Shown here in pieces: positions 11,701 to 23,990 of a stretch of DNA of 64,000 bases (position 1 is the first letter of the stretch; the number at the start of each line of letters is the position of its first letter). Made by a program: the position numbers and the translations under genes. Source of the stretch: Sphagnum compactum (lineage: Eukaryota; Bryophyta; Sphagnopsida; Sphagnales); NCBI GenBank assembly GCA_965153455.1, contig OZ234495.1, positions 11,342,875-11,406,874 of the forward strand, in the 5' to 3' direction. The notes beneath the pieces are model-generated. The model was not told where the DNA came from. It worked only from the letters and a program-made list of their open reading frames with translations, and did not search any database.

Positions 11701-13290
11701 ATATTTTATTGTAACAATTTGACAGTATATGTTTTAAATTTAACAAAAACAATCTTTCAAAAGAATTTTTAAAAAAAACTATTGCCCCCTTAAATTGTTA
11801 GAAATTGGCCACAAGAAGAAATATTAATTAAGTAATCAATATAACCAATTAATTATCAAGACCATATTTGTTTAGCAAGATTAATCATACATTAATACAC
11901 ATGATTAATTACATAACTTTGAAAAAAATCACAACATATAAATTTTTTCTAATGATGTAAGAATATATATTTACATTTTTTTTCAAAAAGTAAAAGCAAT
12001 TCAATTTAGTGAAATTTTGGGTTTAAATAGTTGGATTAACCCCCCCCCCCCCCCCACCCCCCCAATAACCACCATGTTTTTTTGGTTTCAAATTTTCCTA
12101 ACTTGGTAATTCTTGTTGGGAAAAAAATGGAAAAAAAAATGCAAATTCAAACAAAATTCAAACAAAAAAAATGTCAAAAATTTGAGATCAAAAGTTTTAA
12201 AAAAAAAAGTAAGTCCTACAAATAAAAATTTAAAAATAGTTTTAATAATTATAACATTAAACACATAAACAATTTGAACATTAAATTTATTTGAAAACCT
12301 TTAAGTTAAATCTTTCAAATCTTATAAACCTTATCTAGATTTTTTGAAAACTTAAAAGAAATATTAATGATGTAACCGAGTTTTTATTTGTGGTGCATCT
12401 CCACCATTTTGTAAAAATAAAAAGGGCCATCAACATCAACAGTTGATGTTGATTTTTAATTTGTTAGAAAAATTCTATTTTTAAAATGATACAATTCTAC
12501 AATGGACTCTATGACTTGTAGCCAAAATGTATAAATATTTTTAAAAACTTGTACCTCCATATATGGCTTAAATCCAAAACATGGCAAAAAAAATTTGTGG
12601 ATGATCTTGAAGAAAATTACAAAATTGAAAAATAACAAGATTCTAAAAATCATTGATGTCATTATTATTATCATTATTTATAATTCATTCCTTTATTTTA
12701 TTTTTTAAATGAAAAAATAAAAATTCAACTCAAAATATTTAAACATAAACTTATAACAAAACAAGCTTAATTTTTTTGATAAACCATGTTTAAAATAGTA
12801 ATAATAAATATAATATATTGATAATTTTTCATAAGAATAAGAATAATAATTTTAAATTTTAATAATTTAATTTATTTTAACATGGATTTTCTTCCATAAC
12901 CAAAGAAAAAAGGGGGGAAAAATTAGGAATTATTTTTGGGGTGTTTTTGGTGTGGCATCTATGTTTGGTCTCTCCTAAAGGTTGTTAGCAACAACATTTA
13001 TTTACAAAATCAATTGTCCCATATCTTATTTTCTTCACTCCTTTGTGTTGTTGCTATGTTTCAACTTGTTTTCCTTCTTCCCCTAAACCCTTTCACTTCA
13101 TACATGTTTAATTTAATGAATATTTAACCAACTGTCTTTTATTATCGTCCATTTAATGTTGCTCAACATTAACCTAGATATTGGCACATGGGTTGAGGTG
13201 GCAAAATATTTGAAATTTGTTAGGGAACATTCAAATAATTTCACAACATGGCACTCTATTTAAATCTTTTTAAGAATATTTTGGCCGGAA
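8725..13290. other. long AT-rich tract without genes
   Basis: This is strongly A+T-rich DNA with runs of TTTAAATT-like sequence and no frame with recognisable domains. The left edge reads TAA then CACTACCAAAAAATGC (8722-8740), which looks like another CACTA-type terminus; TAGTG followed by TAA occurs at 11651-11658, but the inner termini do not match. A poly(C) run interrupted by one A lies near 12043-12064. Otherwise I see nothing specific. Confidence 0.5.
12043..12064. repeat. poly(C) tract
   Basis: An almost pure C run, broken by a single A, sits in very AT-rich flanks. Its exact length may be affected by sequencing or assembly. Confidence 0.8.
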
Positions 13291-13342
13291 CATCGAGGCG
13301 TATTTGTATGAGATGGACAAAATATGCCAATGAATATTCCTT

Positions 13343-14290
13343 ATGTTCACATTCACGTACTTATTAAATAACAATCATGTGTTTAGGCAAGTGATTGAAG
13401 TCAGTGGAATTTCCAAGGATGCTACAAAAATTGCTTGCTTCCAATGGATGTTAAGGGATTCCACTTCAACATGGGAAGACAACTTTGTGAATAGCCACCA
13501 TGATTGCACTTTTGATGAATTTGCTTAAGCATTTTGCACATGGTACCATAAGGTATAGATGAATGAACAAGTTTACAAGAACTTGCGCATCATTAAACAA
13601 AATGTTGATGACCATGTGGAGGAGTATTACGAGCAAATTCTTACTTTGGTGAAATCTCTCCAACATCAAGTGGATCATCATCTATTAACTACCTTCTTTG
13701 AGGCTGGACTTTTACCATATTTGCTGGTGGTTATTGCTAGCACAAAATGGGACATTCTAATTCAACGTTTAAAGTCAACATTGATTCAGAGGGTAACACT
13801 AGAAGAAAAAATGTCTTTTCAACTTGTCATTTGCTATACAACTCTTGTTTGCAACTATTTTAATTGCAAATGAAACTAAAATAATCACAAATGAAACTTG
13901 TAATAGTAGATGAAAAGTCTAAACAAATTCTTTAAGTGTAATAAGGTCATATTGGATGTTTATCCAATGATGAAAGGAGAAATAAATAAGACAGAAAAGT
14001 AGTTCGTAACAAGTGGTAAACAAGGAAAAAAGGAATGCCAATATTGCAAAAATCCAACCATCTTAAAGATAAATGTTTTTGGAACCCTAACAACCTAGAT
14101 AATAGGTTGAAGGAAAAACAAGAGGTGGCAATCAATGAATTTTTTGCACAACAACCTAAACATGGTATGTGGAGGAAGGGGAAAACTCAACCTATGGTAC
14201 TACCATTAACAACTCTTTCATTTGCTATACTTGTGGCCAACAAGGTCATTCATTAACAAATTGCCTTTGGAAATAGGAGATCTAGCAAAT
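13343..14290 (+). pseudogene. Ty3/gypsy gag remnant (same family as the 47-59 kb element)
   Basis: Gag-like peptides can be read in pieces: WMLRDSTSTWEDNF near 13445, then a helical stretch with DDHVEEYYEQILTLVKSL near 13606, then LTTFFEAGLLPYLL near 13686. These match the retrotransposon gag family and the decayed gag at 55.6-58.4 kb (for example VEVYYEQI and FLTTMFRAGLQSYL). A CX2CX4HX4C zinc knuckle, CYTCGQQGHSLTNC, is encoded at 14223-14264. In-frame stops and frame changes break the reading frame, and a MITE is inserted at 13797-13938. The product would be the structural protein that packages element RNA. It cannot be functional. Confidence 0.75.
13797..13938. mobile_element. 142 bp CACTA-type MITE in gag (TSD TAA)
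   Basis: The element starts CACTAGAAGAAAAAATG, closely matching the MITE at 6165, and ends TTAAGTG, one base off the canonical TAGTG. It is flanked by TAA at 13794-13796 and 13939-13941. The interior shares the GTTTGCAACTATTTTAATTGCAAATGA foldback character of the first copy, shown here as paired TTGCAA/TTGCAA-like motifs. It lies inside a gypsy gag remnant and so is younger than that retrotransposon. Confidence 0.75.
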
Positions 14291-14769
14291 GGTGAGGAAA
14301 AATACATAAGCCCATAAATCAACATCGACCTTTAGTGACAAAAAGTTTGAAGACATTCCAGTTAACATGGTGATGGCTATCACAATTAAAAGCACGGCCC
14401 CTGAGTAGCTTTTAAGGAATGGAAGCCTCTCAAAGGTAAAAAGCTTCATGAGCACGGGAGGAGGAAAAGGAGTTCAAAAAAATGATGGTGGATATTGTGA
14501 AGGAAATTAGTAGAGGTACCTACCATCTTCAAATCCTCATGGTCAACAGAATGCATGGGACTACCATCTACTATGGAGCACCTAGAGGTACCACCATTGA
14601 TTGCGATGTCTAAGGTGAAAGAAGAACTAAGAAAACAAATCTTGGATAACAAAATTATCGTCACCATTGGACAATTGTTCAAGTTGGCCTTTGATATGAA
14701 TACTTACTTTACTACCCAACATTAGTCACCATCCAAGGAGGGAGGAAGTGGCACTACACCTATTATCAT

Positions 14770-15180
14770 AGTGGTTGTAATAACTTTAAATCACTAGATG
14801 GAGATAATTGAAATGCACATTGGGGAAAATGTGGTACATGATGTGTTATTGGATGGTGGTTCAAGGGTGAATGCGATTATAGATGGATTGAAGTGCAAAC
14901 TAAAGTTACCTCCACATCAGCTTGCATCATTCAATTTGAAAATGGTAGATTTTCATACATCAAACCATTAGGGATAATACCCAATATCAAAATTTGGATA
15001 CATGGTATACCTTACATTGGTACTTTTACCATCATGAACAAAGCAATAGACCCTATTTATTTTATGTTATTAGGGCATCCTTGGTTATGAGATATCAAGG
15101 TTGATTCATGATTGGGGTACCAACATGGTTACCATTGTAGGTAATGGTATGTTGAAAATTGTATCAATTTCCAAGTATTT
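14770..15180 (+). pseudogene. Ty3/gypsy aspartic protease remnant
   Basis: The peptide VLLDGGSRVNAI is encoded near 14843-14878. It is the retroviral-type protease active-site region (usually D-T/S-G; here DGGS, as in many plant gypsy elements). It continues through LKLPPHQLASFNLKM and a later LLGHPWL near 15070. The same order is seen in the protease remnant at 55.1-55.4 kb. Frame changes and stops are present after about 14950. Confidence 0.7.
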
Positions 15181-15509
15181 TGGGTAATAACATCAAATTA
15201 AAAGACCATAGGTAGTAATTGGCTACAATTTTTTAGAGGGTGTTATAGATGCGGAGGAGGTTGTTTTGCATTTGAACCAAACTTGTTTTCAATTGAAATG
15301 ATTACCCTACTTGATCAAATGACATATGAACCTCAAATTCAGTTGAAGCATGAACTAGGATGTTAGAGGTGGATGAAACACCAACCATGGAGGAGGCCAA
15401 CAACTTAAACATTCTTGAATGGATGCTACTCCCAGAAGCCTAGGTTAGGAAAATTAACATGGACATAAAATAAACGCCAAAATATCTAAAGATCAATGTT
15501 GACTTAGAA

Positions 15510-15800
15510 GGGACGTTTAGACATTACCTTTTAGCTAATACTTTTTTTAATGTTGATTGCACGACATTGACCTACCTTGTCAACAAGCCACATTTATTCA
15601 ATAGAATTGTAAGGTGGCTACTCTTGTTTTTAGAATATGATTTCATCGTCAAATACAAACCTAGAAAAATTCATTTGGTGGTGGATGAACTTTTTTGACC
15701 TCATTCCTTGGAACCCAAAAGTGTTTAAGATTAGATGGTAAATGCCACATTGTTTGCCATGCAACTTGATTGGTTACATGAAGTAAGAAACTACCTTCTT
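15510..15800 (+). pseudogene. Ty3/gypsy RNase H C-terminal remnant; RT deleted
   Basis: The peptide FRHYLLANTFFNVD runs into LTYLVNKPHLFNRIVRWLL and LEYDFIVKYKPRKIH. This matches the end of the RNase H domain at 53.1-53.4 kb (LVYLVNKPQ, IAKWLLFFFEYDFTVVYKP). The reverse transcriptase and the first part of RNase H, which precede this in the other copy, are absent between the protease region and about 15510, so an internal deletion of about 1 kb or more occurred. A stop follows VVDEL. Confidence 0.7.
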
Positions 15801-15978
15801 ATAATTAAGTACTTTCCTTGAAAACTATTCTTTGGATAACCAAAGGATGATTGCAATGAAGGCACTATAGTTTACCTTGATGGAGGGCCATTTGCATTGC
15901 CTTGGGAAGGATAATGTATTGCATTGTTGACTAGATCTAGAAAAAGTAACTAACTTCTTCACTGAGTTGCACAAGGGT

Positions 15979-15998
15979 TGGGGGGGGGGGGGGGGGGG
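15979..15998. repeat. poly(G) tract
   Basis: A run of about 20 G lies in the decayed integrase region. It is the only such G run in the window and may be length-variable. Confidence 0.8.
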
Positions 15999-15999
15999 T

Positions 16000-16790
16000 A
16001 GTCATTTTTTTACAAACGTTATTGGTCATGAAGATTTTGGATGCACGATACTAGTGGCCAACTCTTCACAAGGATACCTTGCATTTTTGTAAATCTATCA
16101 AGGGGTACATTTCATTAATGATACTATCACCTACTTGGTGGACCATTTTTTGTTTGGAAATACAACCTCAACAACATAGTACCCTCAAGGCAACAACCAA
16201 GTGGAGTCAACCAACAAGGTACTTGGGACAATGATGACCAACTTGGTCAATGAGAAATTCAATGATTGGGATGAACATTTGAGTGTTGTCTTGTATGCTT
16301 ACCATGCAACCTTCAAGGTTACTACAAGTCATACACCATTTCAACTAGTCTATGGCCTTCATCCATTTATGCCCACATAATATCTTATCCATATTATGAA
16401 ATTAAACAATATTATTGTCATTGATGTTGTTAAAACATTAACCAGTTGCATATCAAAATTGGAGAAATTAAATGAAACCAAATGGGTATGCTAAAATTTA
16501 GCAGTGGAACACAACATTATGGACCCAAACCCATAATCGTCCAAAATCATTCAACTTGGAAGACTACATTTTGTGGTTCCCCAAGGGTTGTAAAGACCAC
16601 CCAAGAAAGTTCAAATGAAAGTGGTTTGGCACCTACCATGTACAATACTACCTTCCCAACAATAATATGGTCTTGTTGGTCAACATTGATCATTTTGAGT
16701 TCGATCATGTGTTAGTTAATGCTAATAAACTAAAGCCATATCATCCATATGCCAGTAATACAAGAGGATTAGTATTATAATTCAAAAGGT
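16000..16790 (+). pseudogene. Ty3/gypsy integrase remnant with GPY/F-like tail
   Basis: The core domain can be read in pieces: HFINDTITYLVDHFLFGN, a stop, YPQGNNQVESTNKVLGTMM, and WDEHLSVVLYAYHATFK with [15 protein letters not shown]. The E of the DDE triad (NQVES) is present. The same residues occur in the integrase at 52.5-53.0 kb. Further on, WFGTYHVQYYLPNN and MVLLVNIDHFEFDHV match the GPY/F module and the equivalent region at 52.1-52.25 kb. Stops and frameshifts make it non-functional. Confidence 0.75.
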
Positions 16791-16861
16791 GGATGAAAGA
16801 AGGGACGGTAAGTTCAAATGAATCTTCAAGAAAATCTTCTAATGAATATATGCATGAAAGG

Positions 16862-16866
16862 GATAG
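16862..16866. repeat. target-site duplication, left (GATAG)
   Basis: GATAG directly precedes the second solo LTR and recurs at 17682-17686 directly after it. Confidence 0.85.
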
Positions 16867-17681
16867 TGTCGCAACCCCACTTTGGGCAAAGTGTGAGGAT
16901 GCAACTCACACTCCCAAAGTTGGAGACTTGGAGTCCTCTGGGACTCCCGAAAACTCAGAGCTCGATGGCAAGGGTCAAAACACCTCGCATTGAAGTGTTA
17001 TTTATATCAATGGAAAGGTCTCAAAGTGTAAATGTCGAAAATTACCTCGCATGGGCCATTTGGACATCTGCAGCCCAAGTTATGGGCAAAAGAAGGGCCA
17101 GGAGTCAAACTAGCAGTTTGACTCCCGACCACTAAAAGTCGAGAATCAACTTGATCCCGATGTGTGCAGGTAGAGTGCAACACACGTTGAAAATATCTCA
17201 AGGAGAGCTACAACTTTGGTTTAGACCTCGCTCCAATCGGAGGTTGGAGCCGAGAGATATGAGCTCCCAAAGTCCCGGGAGTCCAAACCGGGACAGTTTC
17301 GGGACTCCTCCTTGGGAGTCCCGGGAAAAAGTGCCATTCGGATGTAGCTTCGGCGGAGAGCTGCAAAGAATACTATATGGGGGAAGGTGGTGGCTTCCCC
17401 CGAGTCCGGGCCGTGGTGAGTCAAGTGAGTTCAAGGTTGCCCGTGGCTTGTCCTAGCACCAAAGTGATCTAGAAAGTGGTCTAACCAACTTGTGTTGGTT
17501 TTGATGCAGGTTTAAGTAGGTGAAAAGCTTGTCACTCTTCCTAGTCCATCCCGAGGCTTCAACACGACCCTTTACCCCTCTTAGTGCTGAAGGCTGGGAG
17601 AGTGCCTCGAGTCCCTCCCCTTTCCGCAACTTGAACAAGTTAGCCCAACTTGGGACTAGCTAAGGACTTGGGAGCGCGTCA
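16867..17681 (+). mobile_element. solo LTR, copy B (815 bp)
   Basis: The ends are TGTCGCAACCCC and GCGCGTCA, with a 5 bp direct repeat (GATAG) on each side. It is homologous along its length to 2717-3537, including the GGGAGTC-rich middle, the TATA-like ACTATATG near 17370, and the AACTTGGGACTAGC-type 3' part. It sits just downstream of the decayed gypsy integrase at 16.0-16.8 kb. The LTRs of that gypsy family (see 47317 and 58514) are different, so this is an independent insertion. Confidence 0.85.
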
Positions 17682-17686
17682 GATAG
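17682..17686. repeat. target-site duplication, right (GATAG)
   Basis: This is the second copy of the five-base duplication flanking solo LTR copy B. Confidence 0.85.
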
Positions 17687-17840
17687 GAGGGGAATTTCAA
17701 AATTTTGGAGGACGAAAATAGATAGGAGGGGAAAAATACCACAAATTCAAGGCACTTTTCATGAAATTAAGATAAGGAACCACCCTTCACCACTTTTGGA
17801 AGAAAATATTTTGATTATGGAGAAGGCAAGAAACACCTTG

Positions 17841-18584
17841 AGGGTAGATGCAAGCTACAGTGGTTCACTTTTGTGACAAAACAATGTTTTTTCCCTATGT
17901 ATCATTTATTGAAATGCATACAGTGATTAATATATCCTTAGATCTATTAATTGGGACTTGGATCTAGACTAATAAATTCATTATGAAGAGAATTGTGTGG
18001 TTATTTGTTGATAAAAAGTTCATTTGTTAGTAGTAATGGACTTTTGAAGCTGAAAAATATGGAAAATTTGTTTAACTGGAACATCACAAAATAGAAAACA
18101 TTATATTGATTCACATTCCAAATTTGTTATTGAGGCTCAATATATAATGTAATATAAATTCATATGAAGAATCTTTGCTTTGAAAACCTTAATCGTTTAA
18201 TAGCTAGGGACTTTTGAATGGTTAAAATTTGACCATATTTTCATAAGTCCATATGAGTTGTAATTTTATTTTATTTTTTTCAATTTTTTGTCCCAAAAGC
18301 ATATTTTTTGGAAAGTTTTAGATGAGGCATTATTTTTATGGACTTTATGGTTTTCCTTTTAGGACTTTCAAATTTTAAAATGACATCAACTACATTAAAT
18401 ACAAGTTTTCACATAAATTTGGGAAGGTTTATAGGTGATTGAACATGTATTATTCAAATATTAGAATAATGATGTTTTTGAAACTAACAACCATATCCAT
18501 TTGACTCATTTTAAATAATCTTGTATGGACTTGTAAGGAGTGTAATTTTGCCAATATTGAGCCACTGTAGCTTGCATCTACCCT
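17841..18584. mobile_element. 744 bp TIR element, copy B
   Basis: The first 23 bases (17841-17863, starting AGGGTAGATGCAAGCTACAG) are the exact reverse complement of the last 23 (18562-18584). The interior aligns with 1663-2392. There is no transposase frame. Flanking bases (CTTG on the left, TTGG on the right) do not give a clean duplication, so the superfamily remains open. The perfect termini suggest a younger or better-preserved copy than copy A. Confidence 0.8.
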
Positions 18585-18589
18585 TGGAA

Positions 18590-19245
18590 GAATCTAGGGG
18601 GGAAATGGAAAATATTTTTTGTTTATAAAGGGGGTGACTACCAGCGAGACAAATATTATCCTAGCCCTAGCAAGGGTGATTTAATACCTAGGATGTAGGC
18701 AACCCCAAACATAGGAAGTAGAACAATCCCATACCTAGAGGGGAGGTATGGAGGAAATGACCAAGAATAATATGAAAAAGTCACTTTAGATTTTGGCCTT
18801 ATGGGGCCAATATTGATAGGAAAGGATGTAGGTGTGAATGTGGACTTTAGGCACATGCTTCTCATTAATAACCCTAATGAAATTTGTCTAGATGGATATA
18901 AACATATTTTCTTAACATGTGTTGTTTGGGAATTCCACTAAAAATCATAATAATGGTTGGAAAAAACAAGTACTTCTTTTGTAGTAAAGGGATAGGTTGT
19001 TTCGATGGAGGAAGTACATTTGATGACGCCCCCACATGCGTGCCAAGAAGTGCACCTTTTCATCTATATCCTTTGTTAAGAAGGTTGTGTGCATCTTCAT
19101 GTTTTTGGAAGTTTCTTGAAAAATATTAGGCTGGGAGAGGAGGAAAGCAGTTAAAAGTAAAAAACTTGAAGAGAGGGAGGTGAAAATTTTGAAAAAGAAA
19201 AAAAAATGAGTAGAAATCTATGGAAGGCATGTGGGAAGAAGGCAA
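18590..19245. other. unassigned spacer
   Basis: No recognisable gene. The purine-rich stretch 19130-19245 directly precedes the foldback element and would join to the purine-rich sequence after 23116 in the empty site. Confidence 0.4.
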
Positions 19246-19248
19246 TTA

Positions 19249-22200
19249 CACTACTAGAAATCATGTAGTTAAACCACCTAACAATATTATCCAATTTGAT
19301 TTGGGTGGACCCATGTTGTTCTAAACCACCTAACCTAATGGTGGAATGTTGGTTTTGGTCATGTGACATTACCATTATAGTGATAATTTCAATGGATGCC
19401 CCCATTGGTTTTTTTTGTTACAAATAAAATATTTGAAAATAATTAATTAATAGTTTGGGAGGGGTCTAATTTTTAGTTATTTATACTTCATGTTTGACAA
19501 ACCATTGTCATCATAATTGGGGCTTCCAATAATAACATGGCACATTTTTCTTGAGCTTCCCAAGTGATTTTATTGATGGCGTTATGGGTGGGTTTTAGAT
19601 GGTTTCTTGAGTGGTTTTATTGGTGGCCTTACAATGGTCTTGGTGTGTTATACTTTGGGAGGTTTAAGATGGTCTCAACTTAAAGATTAATGGAGCATGT
19701 TCAACAATGGTCATTGTTGTACTTGTGCATTGCATTAAACTTTTAAAAAAAAATCAAAACATGTAATTATTTTGTCACATTTTGTAGGTGCCACATTTTG
19801 CATACATGTCAACTAAATTATTTCCAACAAAGACATATGAATGATATCCATTGTCAATGGTCTATTCACAAGCATACATGCCTTAATAAACTTAAAAGAG
19901 GCTTGAAAAATTTAAAAAAACTTGAAAAATTTAAGTAGATACTTGAAAACTTGAAATCAAACCTAAAATCAAACATGAAATTGAACATGGAAACAATGGC
20001 AATAATATTGTATTTGTTCCTTCTAATATAATTTTTTGAACAAAAAAAATGGGTTATCATTTTGCCATGTTTTCTTAATGTCACATTTTACATAATACAG
20101 GTCATTTATAAGTTATGTCCAATAAAAAAATTTGAATCCCATCCACTTTCAATGGTTTCAAGGAGAATTGTTCATAAACATACATGCCTTGATATTCAAG
20201 TGCTTATACGTTGACACATGCATTCAACACCTCCATGGCAATAAGAGAATTGGACTACACAAAATTCAAAATTTAGATGTGAAAACAATATCAAAGTTGA
20301 AATGAACAAACTTTGATAACTCAAAAGGAAATTGCAAAATTGAAAAGGTACAATATGAAATTGCAATAACTTCAAGAAACAAATGGAAAATCTTCAAGAA
20401 AACACCAACAAGAATAGGAAAAAAAACTTTGAATGAAACACCAAAATCTAACTTTATGGGGTGCTAGCAAAAGGAGGCACAAAGTTGGAAGGGAAAAAGT
20501 TTTAGAGGGAAAAAATGAATTTGAAATCATGTATTAGGTATAGTGTTTCAAATGTGTACTAATATCTAGTATAACTCAAACATTTGTACACTTGAAACAC
20601 TAGATAAATATAAGTAAAAAAAAAAAAAAAAACTTAATTTACACCAATACTATTACCTACGTATGTATTATATATTAAGAAATATTAAGTTTTTCGTATG
20701 CCTAATATATTAATATATTATTTCAAGTATAACAACTAGATATTAAGTATAGTTATATACATAATATAACATATTAGTATACCTAAAACAATATACCTAG
20801 TATATGAATTTAGATTCATTTTTTCCCCTTAAAACTTTTTCCATTCCAACTTTGTGCTTTCTTTTGGTAGCACCCTATAGAATTGAATTTTAGTGTTTCA
20901 TTCAAAGTTTTTTTTTCTTTTTTTCCATTTTTATTTTTTTCCTGAAATTCTTTTCCACATATTTTTCGAAGATCTTACAATTTCATATTGTACCTTTTCA
21001 ATGTTGTAGTTTTTTAATTTTGAGTTATCAATGTTTGTTCCATTTGAGCTTTGATGCAATTTTCAAATGTGATTTTTGAACTTATACAAATGTGTGTAGC
21101 CCAATTCTCTTACTACCATGGAGGTGTTGAATGCATATGTCAACATACATGCATTTGAAGATTACTATAGGTTATATGCTTGTGAACGACTTTTCAAACC
21201 ATTGAAAGTGGATGGGAATTTTTTTTATATTAAATGATCTATATTATGCAAAATGTGGTATCAAGAAAACATGGTAGAATGACTATTGATTATTTTTGGT
21301 TCACGAAGTTATGTTATAATGAACAAGTTGACATTGTTTTTAAGTTCGATGTTAGGTTTATTTTTAGGTTTCTAGGTTTAATTTCAAGTTTGATTTTACA
21401 TTTTTGGATCCATTTTCAATTTTGATTTCATGTTTGATTTTAAGTTTTCAGTCTTGTTTAATTTTAGGTTTTCAAATATGTTCTCAAGGTTATTTTCAAG
21501 TTTTCAAACCTCTTTTAAGTTGATTAAGGTAAGCATGCTTATGAGTAGACCATTAACAATAGATAGGATTCATATGTTTAATTGAAAATAGCTTGGTTGA
21601 CATGTATGCAAAATGTGGCACTTGAAAATGTGGCAAAATGAATACTTATTTTTTAAATTTAGAAAGTTTTAATGCAATGAACAAGTACAATAGTGGCCAT
21701 AAAATATGTTCCACCAATTCCCAAGTTGAAACTAGGGTGAAAGCACACTACAAGGGGCCACTTTGGGCATTTTCATGACATGTATATAAAATATATTTTT
21801 GCAAAACTTATTGCATTTAATTTTGAGTTTACTTTTAATGTTTGGGTTTAATATTTTGATTTTCACAAAGTTAATGATTTTTAATATTGTTTGAAATAAA
21901 TAAATAAATTTTAAAAGGTTAAATTCAGGGAATAATGAATAAATTTATGGTATATGCAGTATAATAGAACTTGTTTTTGTTTTTGGACCGCACTAGGTTT
22001 GGGTTTGAATTACTCAACTAAAAAATGTTTGAAATGAAAATTTTAAAAAAACTCATTTCACATATCTTGTCCTCTTCCATTTAAAAGTGATAGTTTGTCA
22101 AAATGTTAATTTACCACATACTTATGATCATTGCCCTCAAAAACACTCATTTGTGATATGATAATTATCAAACTCTTCACATTGTTCACAAACTTATTCC

Positions 22201-23113
22201 AATCATATGGAATCACAATGTTTAATAGACATTACAAATTTCATAAAAACTAAAAATCATTTCAATTTGAGTATATTTGCATTTTTTAGCACACAATGAC
22301 GTACATTTTTTTGCCACAAATATACTTTGGAATCACACAATATAAGTTGGAAAAAGGAATTTTCTTTGTGATTGAATTCTTCATGTTATAGTTTTCCATA
22401 TTATGCAAAAAAATTGGAAAAATATGTTTCAATATTACCATGGTTGAATTTCAAACATAGACAGCCCTGGAAAATAGTACAATGTGACATCATTTTTGGC
22501 CCCTACATAATGTGTTTTCACCCACCATCCTAATCCTCCCAAAGTGAAACATGTTAAGGCCACCATAACACCACCAATAAAACCATTCAATAAACCACCT
22601 AAAACCCACCCATAACACCATCGATAAAATCATGTAAGAAACCACATGAAGCCCAACAACAACACCATCAATAAAACAACTTAGGAAACCACCTTAAACC
22701 CACCTATAACCTTTAACCCACAAAATTGCTTATAACCCCACCAATAACATTGCCCCTTAAACCATTAAGCAAACAACCCATAATGCCACTAGTAAATTAT
22801 TAAAATTTACCACATTTAAACCACTAACAAATCACCCACAAAAAATTCACACCAACCCACCAAAATACCACTCATAAATCACCCCCATCCACAAGAGCCC
22901 ACTTGCCCATAATTTTTAAATAAAAAATAACAAGAAAATAAAATAAAAATCCTCACTTATTAAACCATCGGGTGATTGTCGAAACCATGATGGGTGGAGC
23001 ATGAATGGTTTCCTTTGCTACACAAGACCAACCACCAAGGAGACCATAAAGATGCAAACCACCAAAAAGTGGGTGGTTTGTTGAGTGGTCCAGTTACATC
23101 TATCTCAATAGTG
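19249..23113. mobile_element. 3.9 kb foldback CACTA-like element (TSD TTA)
   Basis: The left end begins CACTACTAGAAATC and the right end is the inverse of CACTATTGAGATAG. Each is followed inward by a GT-rich ACCACC...ACTCAAC-type stretch. TTA flanks both sides (19246-19248 and 23114-23116), the 3 bp duplication expected for CACTA elements. The two halves are imperfect inverted repeats: 19660-20530 pairs with about 20820-21760, for example ACAAAGTTGGAAGGGAAAAAG against CTTTTTCCATTCCAACTTTGTG. The right arm continues to 23113, whereas the left arm has lost part of the GT-rich section. The centre at 20540-20800 is TA-rich. No transposase frame is visible, so it is non-autonomous. A half-copy lies at 6776-8722. 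Confidence 0.75.
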
Positions 23114-23990
23114 TTAGAAAGCTTAGATAATAGACAAAGAAGGATAAGAGGGCAAACAAGGAGAAATTCCAAGAGAAGATGAAGATGTTGTGGTTGAAAG
23201 TTTGTGGAAGGTAGGTGTTGAAAAGAAAGAAAAGAGGAGAAATTTGTAGGAAAGAGAGGACATGCGAAGGGAAAAGAGCAAAAACAATAAGAAAAAAAGG
23301 TTCAAGCTTGATGGAAGGCAACCGGGAAGTGCATAAAGATATCACAAATAGGATACCATTGTTACAGCCTCGAGAGCGATGCATCAAATGGTTAGAAAAG
23401 TGGCTTTGGTGAGGGAGCATTTTGATAAAGGAAGGAAGCTAAAAGCAAAACCAAATCCAAGAAGAAGAAAGGAGAAAATGAAGCCTAGAAAGAAGGTGAA
23501 AATAAAAGTTGCCAACTCCTATCAAGTATAGGTCATATGGTTATGGAAAATGAAGAAATGATTGGAGTTGGAGAATGATTATAGTTGGGCATCAATGGTA
23601 GGTCTGGGAAGGTTGTGGAGGTTACATTGGGCCCAAATTAGAGATTTTGGGTGTGGGTTGAAGGCAATAAATGATGAAAAAATTAGGGCAAAGGTGAGGG
23701 GAAGAAAGTAGAAATCATTTGGGAGGTGATATCCCAAATGATATTTTTACCATGTGGCGGATTTGATATCGTCTAGTTAGACCCTACTTAGTCGGATGTA
23801 ACCAAGCTCTATAAAAAATTGGTGGACAAGATGGTAAAACCCAACAAGGAAGGTTGGTTGGTCATTAAGATGAAGGGATGGTACTAGGCCATCAAATTAT
23901 ACTTATTTTGTAGATTGTTCAGTTCAAGAACCACCACACATCTTATAATAAGACAATGGTTTTGCTAATAGCATAAGTGGAGGTGAAATA
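23114..23990. other. purine-rich, unassigned spacer
   Basis: The sequence is dominated by GAAAGGAGAAAA-like runs. Open frames in it are low-complexity artefacts. The part after about 23700 may be a very decayed upstream portion of the gypsy remnant that follows, but I can assign no domain. Confidence 0.35.
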
